In this document: positions 7,815-13,484 of the stretch, piece after piece | Numbering within the stretch: position 1 is the stretch's first letter | Layout: the number at the start of each line of letters is the position of its first letter | Source: SCUN01 sp964343975 | GTDB lineage: Bacteria > Acidobacteriota > Vicinamibacteria > Vicinamibacterales > SCN-69-37 | Reading direction: 5' to 3' | Assembly (NCBI GenBank): GCA_964343975.1 | Contig: CAYFLU010000090.1 | Location: forward strand, 1 to 13,484 | DNA length: 13,484 nt | Translations under genes and position numbers: made by a program | The notes under the pieces: generated by a model | What the model saw: the letters and a program-made list of their open reading frames with translations, nothing else | What the model was told of the DNA's origin: nothing | Databases searched by the model: none

Positions 7815-8410
7815 GACGAAGCCACCTCGACGGGCAATGCCGGAGCGGTGAGGTCCACGGTGACGACGCACGCGCCCCCACCGGAGCCGGCGCACCCTTC
7901 GATCACGCCGGCGGCCGGCAGATCGAACGCGGCCAGCATCCCGCTGATCATCGCCACATGAAAATCACACTGCGCGGCCGGCTGCGCTTCACGCACCCGG
8001 CAGAACAGCGAGTGATGGATCTCGATCCGCGCCTGTCCGCGCCTCACCTTTACGACGGCGCGGCTCTGCGGATAGCCGTCGATCACGGCCTTGGCGGCGA
8101 GCTTCAACACCGCGCGCGCACGCCACCAGGCGGGCAGCATCCCAAGCGTCTTGCGCCGCATCGCGGGCAACGCGCCCACGGTCCAGTCTGCGGCCAACGC
8201 GCCCGCCTTCCGCATGACCACGTGATACGGCGCGCCTTCCGCGCGCAGGAAGCCGAGCACCGCGCTCATCGGCGCCAACTGCACGCCGCCATCGCGGAGC
8301 CGTTCCCCGAGCAGCCAGTGCTCGTAGAAGTCGATCCGCGTCGGCAATTCTTCGGTGATGGCCTGGTGCAGCGCCGCAACGAGCACCCGGCCGACGTGAG
8401 CGTCGTTCAT
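7811..8410 (-). CDS. Uncharacterised four-cysteine protein, V4R/4-vinyl-reductase-like C-terminus
   Basis: 199 residues from the ATG at 8410. I do not recognise a named family. The N-terminal half is helical in character (VLVAALHQAITEELPTRIDF, YEHWLLGERLRDGGVQLAP). The C-terminal part has an order of features that recalls the V4R (4-vinyl reductase) small-molecule-binding domain: IEIHHSLFCRVRE (Cys137), AAQCDFHVAMISGMLAAFDL (Cys148), then VIEGCAGSGGGACVVTVDL (Cys173, Cys181). The four cysteines could bind a metal or an Fe-S cluster; that is inference. It is the first gene of the minus-strand cluster, its stop overlaps the TPR gene start by 4 nt (ATGA), and it is divergent from mobA with about 70 bp between starts. 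No strong RBS is seen. Confidence 0.75.
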   Translation of the reverse strand: MNDAHVGRVLVAALHQAITEELPTRIDFYEHWLLGERLRDGGVQLAPMSAVLGFLRAEGAPYHVVMRKAGALAADWTVGALPAMRRKTLGMLPAWWRARAVLKLAAKAVIDGYPQSRAVVKVRRGQARIEIHHSLFCRVREAQPAAQCDFHVAMISGMLAAFDLPAAGVIEGCAGSGGGACVVTVDLTAPALPVEVASS

Positions 8411-8479
8411 GAATGAGCGGCCGGGCCGGCAGGGTTCGGCGCGGCCGGACGCGCAGGTTTGGCATGATGGACGGTGCAC
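8411..8479. promoter_or_regulatory. Divergent intergenic region between the V4R-like gene and mobA
   Basis: About 70 bp, very GC-rich, must contain or lie near the promoters of both divergent clusters unless they start inside the neighbouring genes. No convincing -35/-10 pair is visible on either strand. Confidence 0.4.
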
Positions 8480-9076
8480 ATGTCGCAGGCAACCTCGACG
8501 GCCGCCGCGATCATCGCGGGCGGCCAGGCCACTCGGTACGGCGGGCGGGACAAGAGTCGTCTGCTCATTGACGGCCAGACCATCATCAGCCGACAGGCCG
8601 CCGTCCTTCAACCTCTGACTGACGATCTGTTCCTCGTGGGCTCGCAGCGCGAGCGGTTCGCGGACCTGCCCTACCGGATCTATCCGGATCTGCTGCCCGG
8701 CACGGGCGTGATTGGGGCCATCGTGACCGCCCTCGAGGCTACGCCGGCCGACCGCGTCCTGGCCGTCGGTTGCGACATGCCCTCGCTCGAGCCGCGCCTG
8801 CTCACGCGCCTCTTGACCCTGGCGGCCACCGCGGACGGCGCGTGGGTGCGCACGCCGGCGGGCGTGGAACCGCTGCTCGCCTGCTACCGCCGCCATGCCG
8901 CGCCCGTGATCCGCGCGGCCATCGCCGCCGGCGCGCTCCGGCCCGCCGACCTCGGCGCGCGGCTCGACATCCGGGAGATCACGCTCGAGGAACTGCGCAC
9001 CTACGGCGATCCGGCCCGGCTGCTGGCCAATCTCAACAGCCCGGACGACCTCGCGCGGTACGAGTCGATAGAATAG
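8480..9076 (+). CDS. mobA: Molybdenum cofactor guanylyltransferase (MobA family)
   Basis: 198 residues. MobA attaches GMP from GTP to Mo-molybdopterin in the cytoplasm, giving the guanine dinucleotide form of the cofactor. The nucleotide-binding signature is clear near the N-terminus: AAIIAGGQATRYGGRDKSRL (residues 10-28), the GGxxxRxGG-DK pattern of this family. The metal-binding aspartate lies in VGCDMPSLEP (Asp99), and the C-terminal LLANLNSPDDL is the usual MobA ending motif. I chose the ATG at 8480; a GTG at 8474 would add two residues, and neither has a strong RBS. The gene lies 7 nt upstream of argS on the same strand. No other molybdopterin gene or molybdoenzyme is in the window, so a related NTP-transferase role cannot be excluded. 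Confidence 0.85.
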   Translation: MSQATSTAAAIIAGGQATRYGGRDKSRLLIDGQTIISRQAAVLQPLTDDLFLVGSQRERFADLPYRIYPDLLPGTGVIGAIVTALEATPADRVLAVGCDMPSLEPRLLTRLLTLAATADGAWVRTPAGVEPLLACYRRHAAPVIRAAIAAGALRPADLGARLDIREITLEELRTYGDPARLLANLNSPDDLARYESIE

Positions 9077-9083
9077 AGCGCAC

Positions 9084-11120
9084 ATGATTCTCCCGATTCA
9101 CGCCGCGATCCGCGCGCGGCTCCACGAGACGCTCACCACCACCTTCGGCCTGGCCCCGGGCGACTTGCCGGCGATTGCGCTCGAGCTGCCGCCGAAGCGC
9201 GCGTTCGGCGACGTCGCCGTGCCCGTCGCATTCGAACTGGCGAAGCGCCTGAAGAAGGCGCCGCGGATGATCGCGCAGGAACTCGTGAAGGCGCTCGGGC
9301 CGATCGACGGCGTGACGCGCGTGGACGCGGCGCCGAACGGCTACCTCAACTTCTATCTCGACCGAGCGGCATTCCTCCGCGCGCGGCTCGAAGGCACGGC
9401 ACGGCCGCAGCCGGCCGCCGAGCAGGGCAAGGTCATCGTGGAACACACGGCGATCAACCCGAACAAGGCCGCGCACATCGGCCATCTGCGCAACGCGGCG
9501 CTCGGCGACACGCTCGTGCGACTCCTCCGCTTCCAGGGCCGGCCGGTGGAAGTGCAGAACTACATCGACGACACCGGTGTGCAGGTCGCTGACGTCGTCG
9601 TCGGCTTCCGCGAACTCGAGGGCAAGTCGCTCGCCGACGTGCGCCAGCTCGCCGACACGACGCGCTTCGACTACTACTGCTGGGACCTCTACGCGAAGGT
9701 CGGCGAGTGGTATGAGCAGAGCCCCGACCATCTCAAGAAGCGCGGCGAAGCCCTGCATGCGATCGAGGAAGGCGGCAACGAGATCGCCGAGATCGGCGCC
9801 CTTGTCGCCGACCGCATCGTCCGCTGCCACCTCAACACGATGGCGCGGCTCAACGTGGGCTACGACCTGCTCACCTGGGAAGGCGACATCCTGCGCCTGA
9901 AGTTCTGGGCCACCACGTTTGACGATCTCAAGCGACGCGGCGCGGTGTTCCTGCGTGAAGACGGCAAGCTGGCCGGCTGCTGGGTGATGCCGATCGACGA
10001 AGACGACGCCGCCGCCGACAGTGCCGAAGCCGGCGCCGATCAGGACGACGCCGGCGCCGCCACTGAACAGGACGCCGCTCAGAACGACAAGCGCGAGAAA
10101 GTCATCGTGCGCTCGAACGGCGTCGTCACCTACATCGGCAAAGACATCGCCAACCAGTTCTGGAAGTTCGGCCTGCTCGAGAAGGACTTCTTCTACCGCG
10201 CGTTCGAAGAGCGCGGCGGCCGCACGCTGTTTGCCACCACGTCGGACGCGTCCAGCGCGCCGGCCAACCGCCCGGCGTTTGGCAAGGCCACGGCGGTGTA
10301 CAACGTCATCGACTCGCGGCAGGCGTATCTGCAGAAGCTGTTGAAGCAGGCGCTCGCCACGATGGGCTTCCAGCGCGAAGCCGTGCACTCGACGCACTTC
10401 GCCTACGAGATGGTCGCGCTCTCGCACGCCACGGCGCGCGAGCTCGGCTACACCGTGGATCCGGACGGCAAGCCGTTCGTCGAAGTGTCGGGCCGCAAGG
10501 GCCTCGGCGTGAAGGCGGACGACCTCATCGACCGGCTCACGCGCACCGCGCAGGTGGAAGTGCAGAAGCGCAACCCCGCGCTGTCGGAGGCCGAGAGCCG
10601 CGCGACGGCGGAGGCCATCGCCGTGGCGGCGGTGCGTTACTTCCTCGTGAAGTTCACGCGCGGCAAGGTCATCGCGTTCGACATCGACGAAGCGCTCGCC
10701 TTCGAAGGCGAGACCGGGCCGTATCTCCAGTACGCAGTCGCGCGCGCCGGCAACATCTTCGGCAAGCTGAAGGAACGCGAAGGCGTGGATGAAGCCGGCG
10801 TGATCGCCGCGCTCGCCTCGGCGGATCGGGCGGCGATCGAGACGGGTGACGACGGCGATGAGCTGTGGGGTCTCGTGCTCGAAGCCGGCCGGCTCGACGA
10901 CGTCGTGGATCAGGCGGTGCGATCGCTCGAGCTGTCGGTCGTGGCGAAGCACGCGTTCGCGCTCGCGCAGGCGTTCAGCGCGTTCTATCACCGGCAGCCG
11001 ATCCTCAAGGAAGAGCGCGCCGATGTGCGGATGTGGCGCGCCGCGGCGGTGGCCTACGTGCGGCGGCAGCTCACGCAGGCGCTGAACCTGATGGGCTGCG
11101 ACGTTCCGGCGCGCATGTAG
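9084..11120 (+). CDS. argS: Arginyl-tRNA synthetase with an acidic insertion
   Basis: 678 residues, longer than the usual 550-600. It charges tRNA-Arg with arginine using ATP. Residues 1-95 form the ArgRS-specific N-terminal domain (FGDVAVPVAFELAKRLKKAP). The class I HIGH motif is at 131-134 (NPNKAAHIGHLRNA). VVTYIGKDIANQFWKFGLL (348-366) and GETGPYLQYAVARA (542-555) are family signatures, the latter opening the DALR anticodon-binding domain that runs to the end. The KMSKS position reads FVEVSGRKGLGVKADDL (465-481), so the Lys-Met of KMS is Glu-Val here; degenerate KMSKS is known in ArgRS. An Asp/Ala/Glu-rich insertion (about 305-338, DEDDAAADSAEAGADQDDAG) interrupts the catalytic domain. It starts 7 nt after mobA and is followed after 2 nt by the amidotransferase gene. 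Confidence 0.96.
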   Translation: MILPIHAAIRARLHETLTTTFGLAPGDLPAIALELPPKRAFGDVAVPVAFELAKRLKKAPRMIAQELVKALGPIDGVTRVDAAPNGYLNFYLDRAAFLRARLEGTARPQPAAEQGKVIVEHTAINPNKAAHIGHLRNAALGDTLVRLLRFQGRPVEVQNYIDDTGVQVADVVVGFRELEGKSLADVRQLADTTRFDYYCWDLYAKVGEWYEQSPDHLKKRGEALHAIEEGGNEIAEIGALVADRIVRCHLNTMARLNVGYDLLTWEGDILRLKFWATTFDDLKRRGAVFLREDGKLAGCWVMPIDEDDAAADSAEAGADQDDAGAATEQDAAQNDKREKVIVRSNGVVTYIGKDIANQFWKFGLLEKDFFYRAFEERGGRTLFATTSDASSAPANRPAFGKATAVYNVIDSRQAYLQKLLKQALATMGFQREAVHSTHFAYEMVALSHATARELGYTVDPDGKPFVEVSGRKGLGVKADDLIDRLTRTAQVEVQKRNPALSEAESRATAEAIAVAAVRYFLVKFTRGKVIAFDIDEALAFEGETGPYLQYAVARAGNIFGKLKEREGVDEAGVIAALASADRAAIETGDDGDELWGLVLEAGRLDDVVDQAVRSLELSVVAKHAFALAQAFSAFYHRQPILKEERADVRMWRAAAVAYVRRQLTQALNLMGCDVPARM

Positions 11121-11122
11121 CG

Positions 11123-11821
11123 ATGGCGAACGCGCGTCCCGTCATCGGCGTGGCCTGGCCCAAAGACGACTACCTGACGTCACTCGAGCGCGCGGGCGCA
11201 ACCGTGCGCGTGCTCGACGCCGCGCGCGACGTGTTGCCGCACGCGCTCGATGGCTGCGACGGCGTGCTGCTCACGGGCGGCGTCGACGTCGACCCGGCGG
11301 TGTACGGCGAGGCGAAGCACCCGACCGTCGAGATCGATCCGACGCGCGACAACTACGAGCTCGCGCTGGCAAAGCTGGCGATGGCGCGCGACCTGCCACT
11401 GCTCGCGATCTGCCGCGGGGTGCAGGTGCTCAACGTCGCGGCCGGCGGCACACTGATTCAGGACCTGCCGAGCCAGCATCCGTCATCGATCGATCACACC
11501 ATCAACGAACCGAAGAACGCGGTCGCGCACGACGTGGCGATCGTGCCCGGCACGTGTCTCTCGGCGCTGCTCGGCCGGCCGTCAGCCATTCCGGTGAACA
11601 GCCGCCATCATCAGGCGGTCAAAGACACGGCACCCGGGTTTGTGGTCGCGGCCACGGCACCCGACGGCGTGATCGAGGCGATCGAGCGCCCCACCGCGAC
11701 CTTCTGCGTCGGCGTCCAGTGGCACCCGGAGAACTTCTGGGCCAGCGGCCAGTTCCGCGGCCTCTTCGACGGCCTGATCCAAGCCTGTTCACAGACAAAA
11801 GATCAAAAAGCCGGGAGTTAA
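11123..11821 (+). CDS. Class I glutamine amidotransferase-like, gamma-glutamyl-gamma-aminobutyrate hydrolase family
   Basis: 232 residues, typical for PuuD-type hydrolases, which cleave gamma-glutamyl-GABA in polyamine breakdown or related gamma-glutamyl compounds. The glycine-rich LLTGGVDVDPAVYGE (49-63), the nucleophile elbow LLAICRGVQVLN (Cys97), IPVNSRHHQAVKD (156-168) and the His/Glu pair in GVQWHPENFW (His201, Glu203) complete the Cys-His-Glu triad. The ATG at 11123 follows the argS stop by 2 nt, with no independent RBS, so translation is probably coupled to argS. The final residues (QKAGS) and the TAA stop are encoded inside the left arm of the downstream terminator. No polyamine genes are nearby, so the true substrate is open and the symbol puuD is not assigned. 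Confidence 0.9.
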   Translation: MANARPVIGVAWPKDDYLTSLERAGATVRVLDAARDVLPHALDGCDGVLLTGGVDVDPAVYGEAKHPTVEIDPTRDNYELALAKLAMARDLPLLAICRGVQVLNVAAGGTLIQDLPSQHPSSIDHTINEPKNAVAHDVAIVPGTCLSALLGRPSAIPVNSRHHQAVKDTAPGFVVAATAPDGVIEAIERPTATFCVGVQWHPENFWASGQFRGLFDGLIQACSQTKDQKAGS

Positions 11822-11847
11822 TTCGTCGAATTAACTCCCGGCTTTTT
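11805..11847. terminator. Bidirectional intrinsic terminator, perfect 21-bp inverted repeat
   Basis: Left arm 11805-11825 (AAAAAGCCGGGAGTTAATT then CG) and right arm 11827-11847 are perfect reverse complements around a single T at 11826. The stem has a GCCGGGAG core and is bounded by A5 and T5, so each strand gives a hairpin followed by a U run. It lies between the converging amidotransferase gene (stop inside the stem at 11819-11821) and the methyltransferase gene (stop at 11880-11882), and can serve both. Confidence 0.93.
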
Positions 11848-11879
11848 CTGCGGCCCGCGCACCGACCTCGGGAGTCGTT

Positions 11880-13157
11880 TTACCGCTCCATGACAACCAC
11901 GGTTTCCACGTGGGCGGTGTTCGGGAAGAGGTCGAATGCCTGCGCGGATGTGAGGCGATAGCCTGCCGCGAAGAACTTGGCGCAGTCGCGGGCGAGCGTC
12001 GGCGGATCGCACGACACATACACAATTCGCGGCGCCTTCCACTGCGCGATGCCGGCCACGGCCTCGGGTGAGGCGCCGACACGCGGCGGGTCCATCACGA
12101 CCACATCCGGCGCAAACGGCGGGCGCTGCGTGACGATCGGCTCGACCGGCGAGACGAGCGAGACGATGCGCTCGCCGAGCGGCGCGGCGTTGTCGGCGAG
12201 ATCGCGCGTGCTCGAGCCGTCCATCTCCACCGCGATGACCGCTGCGCCGCGCGCCGCGAGCGCGACCGAGAAGAGGCCACCGCCCGCGTAGAGGTCGATG
12301 ATCTTCGCCGCGTCTCCGCACGCGCGCAGCACTTCACTGACCAGCGCGCCCACGAGGTAGCGGTTCCCCTGAAAGAACGACGCGCCCCGCCGGCGCCACG
12401 ACACCGTCGCCGGCACCGGCGCGCGGGTCGGCCACAGCGCCTCCGCCGTGTCGGTGACCCAGCCACTGCCCGCGCGCACGCGCCCGTCAGCGTCGACGAC
12501 ACCGCTGAGGCCCTCGCTGAGGCTCCCTGCCCACGCCGCGATCCCCGCGCGCATCTGCGGCGAGGCGCTCTCGCGCGGCTCGAGCACGAGCACGCGCTCG
12601 GTCCCCGCGATGTTCTCGCTCACCGTGATCGCGCCGAGCCCGGCGAGCGCGGGGCCGTGCGCGCGCAGGAACGCATCGATCGCCGCGGCCGTGTCGGCGC
12701 GCAGCTGCGCCGTGGCTGCCGCATCGCAGAGCACGTGCGTGCCTTCGCGGTAGAACCCCCAGCGCGCGCCGTCCACGTGCACGCGCGCGCGCATGCGGTA
12801 GCCCGCTTCCGGCGACGCGGTCACGGGCACGGGCATCGGCAGCGGCTGCTTCGCGATGCGCGCAAACGCGTCGGCGATGATGTCGGCCTTGAGCGCGCGC
12901 TGGCGCTCGTACTGGATATGCGCGTAGGCACTGCCACCGCACGCGAGGTCGCAGTGCGGCGTGCGTCGGTCGGCGCTCGGCTCGAGCACCTCCACGGTGT
13001 CCGCAAACAGCACCTGCTTCTGCCGGCGCTCGATGCGCGCGCGCACGCGTTCGCCGGGGATCGCGCCCTGCACGAACACGATCTGCCCGTCGTGCCGCGC
13101 GAGCATGCGGCCGCCGGCCACGGCGCGTTCGATCTGCAGGTCGAGGAAGGCGGCCAT
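11880..13157 (-). CDS. TRAM-domain class I SAM-dependent RNA methyltransferase, RlmD/TrmA (RNA m5U) family
   Basis: 425 residues from the ATG at 13157, 2 nt after the upstream stop. The family makes 5-methyluridine in rRNA or tRNA. A TRAM RNA-binding domain covers residues 1-60 (GRMLARHDGQIVFVQGAIPG). The methyltransferase part has GASFFQGNRYLVGA (258-271), SAM motif I IIDLYAGGGLFSVAL (286-300), VVMDPPRVGASPEAV (354-368), the catalytic cysteine in YVSCDPPTLARDC (Cys383) and HVETVVVM (Glu418, probable general base). Where RlmD-type enzymes have an Fe-S cluster (C-x5-6-C-x2-C plus a later C), this protein has PHCDLACGGSAYAH (Cys69, Cys73, Ser76) and Cys144 in THVLCDA. One ligand is thus Ser and the first spacing is shortened. 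Choice between RlmD, RlmC and TrmA is not possible from sequence alone. It converges on the terminator at 11805-11847. Confidence 0.9.
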   Translation of the reverse strand: MAAFLDLQIERAVAGGRMLARHDGQIVFVQGAIPGERVRARIERRQKQVLFADTVEVLEPSADRRTPHCDLACGGSAYAHIQYERQRALKADIIADAFARIAKQPLPMPVPVTASPEAGYRMRARVHVDGARWGFYREGTHVLCDAAATAQLRADTAAAIDAFLRAHGPALAGLGAITVSENIAGTERVLVLEPRESASPQMRAGIAAWAGSLSEGLSGVVDADGRVRAGSGWVTDTAEALWPTRAPVPATVSWRRRGASFFQGNRYLVGALVSEVLRACGDAAKIIDLYAGGGLFSVALAARGAAVIAVEMDGSSTRDLADNAAPLGERIVSLVSPVEPIVTQRPPFAPDVVVMDPPRVGASPEAVAGIAQWKAPRIVYVSCDPPTLARDCAKFFAAGYRLTSAQAFDLFPNTAHVETVVVMER

Positions 13158-13159
13158 GG

Positions 13160-13484
13160 TCAGACGGCGTCCGGATCGATCACGGGCAGCGCGTACCGCT
13201 CGCGCAGCAGCCGATCCACGGTCGCGCGATGCGCCAGCGTCCACTCGTCGGCGCCGAGACGCTGACGGAACGCGCCGAGCTCTTGCTCGGCCTGGCGCTC
13301 GAGCGCCGCCAGCTCCGACGGCGCCGGCACCGCACGCGCCGCGTCGAGGAGCACCGCGTCGAGCGGACGCAGCGCGCTCGCGATCTCGTCTCGCGCGGCG
13401 CCCCGCGCCGTCCGCGCGCGGTCACGCGCCTCGGCCACGGCACTGATCGTCTGATTCACGCACTCGAGAAAGGGCTCCGGCAGG
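13160..13484 (-). CDS. Unrecognised protein, C-terminal part (5' end outside window)
   Basis: The frame is open from the right edge to the stop at 13160-13162, encoding at least 107 residues that begin LPEPFLECVNQTISAVAEAR. A GTG at 13459 could be read as a start, but the preceding codons look equally coding, so the gene most likely continues beyond the window. The visible part is Ala/Arg/Glu-rich and probably helical, perhaps coiled (ALERQAEQELGAFRQRLGAD), ending LLRERYALPVIDPDAV. It has no cysteine pattern, membrane segment or catalytic motif that I recognise. The stop is 2 nt before the start of the RNA methyltransferase gene, so the two are probably cotranscribed. No function is proposed. 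Confidence 0.65.
   Translation of the reverse strand, partial: LPEPFLECVNQTISAVAEARDRARTARGAARDEIASALRPLDAVLLDAARAVPAPSELAALERQAEQELGAFRQRLGADEWTLAHRATVDRLLRERYALPVIDPDAV

Noticed and set aside
7815..7895. Earlier start at 7895 for the TPR protein
   Set aside because: The extra residues are Arg-rich and lie within the V4R-like gene; the ATG at 7814 has an ATGA overlap and a good GAGGTGG site.
5922..7961. Long plus-strand open frame (about 680 codons) opposite the TPR and SPOR genes
   Set aside because: Its translation is Arg/His/Gly-rich without domain structure, and both genes on the minus strand have clear domains. Long antisense frames are expected in GC-rich DNA.
8460..8478. Possible sigma-54 promoter (TGGCA ... 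TGCA) before mobA
   Set aside because: The spacing between the GG and GC elements is 13 nt rather than 10, so it does not fit the -24/-12 pattern.
9033..10991. Long minus-strand open frame opposite argS
   Set aside because: ArgRS on the plus strand is unmistakable; the antisense product is Arg/Val/His-rich with no recognisable motif.
13158..13244. Upstream start at 13244 for the RNA methyltransferase
   Set aside because: The added residues overlap the preceding gene and are shadow-like; the ATG at 13157 directly precedes the TRAM domain, 2 nt after the upstream stop.

Overview
This is a high-GC chromosomal stretch (roughly two thirds G+C by eye over most of its length) from a diderm bacterium. 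Diderm is inferred from a lipoprotein N-acyltransferase gene (lnt) and a SPOR-domain membrane protein. Overall gene style and composition would fit Acidobacteriota (for example Vicinamibacteria), but that taxonomic guess is an inference and no marker here proves it.

Layout. (1) Positions 1-2495, minus strand: a large secreted repeat protein with a signal peptide, a glycine/serine-rich N-terminal part, an SdrD_B-like domain, then tandem cadherin/Ig-like repeats that run off the left edge. The reading frame shifts near 1196, so the gene is split as read here. It is less GC-rich than the rest. (2) 2496-2777: AT-richer intergenic region with a good RBS and a plausible promoter for the repeat protein. 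(3) 8410-2778, minus strand: a tight five-gene cluster in the order V4R-like four-cysteine protein, TolB_N-like/TPR protein (4-nt ATGA overlap), SPOR-domain protein, lnt, prfB. The prfB gene needs a programmed +1 frameshift at an in-frame TGA, the classical RF2 autoregulation site. (4) 8480-11821, plus strand, divergent from (3): mobA, argS and a gamma-glutamyl-GABA-hydrolase-type class I amidotransferase, separated by 7 and 2 nt. (5) 11805-11847: a perfect 21-bp inverted repeat forming a bidirectional terminator between converging genes. (6) 13484-11880, minus strand: the 3' end of an unrecognised gene, then a TRAM-domain RlmD/TrmA-type RNA methyltransferase lacking one usual Fe-S cysteine.

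How it fits together. The minus-strand cluster mixes envelope functions (lipoprotein maturation, a SPOR protein, a TPR scaffold) with translation termination. The plus-strand cluster carries molybdenum-cofactor nucleotidylation, tRNA charging and glutamine/gamma-glutamyl hydrolysis. Most genes are housekeeping. I see no defence system, CRISPR array, transposon or RNA gene, and nothing I would call a wholly new system. The best leads are the broken surface protein, the lnt gene without a normal start codon, the V4R-like lead gene, the ArgRS acidic insertion, the Cys-to-Ser change in the methyltransferase, and the terminator that encodes a protein C-terminus.
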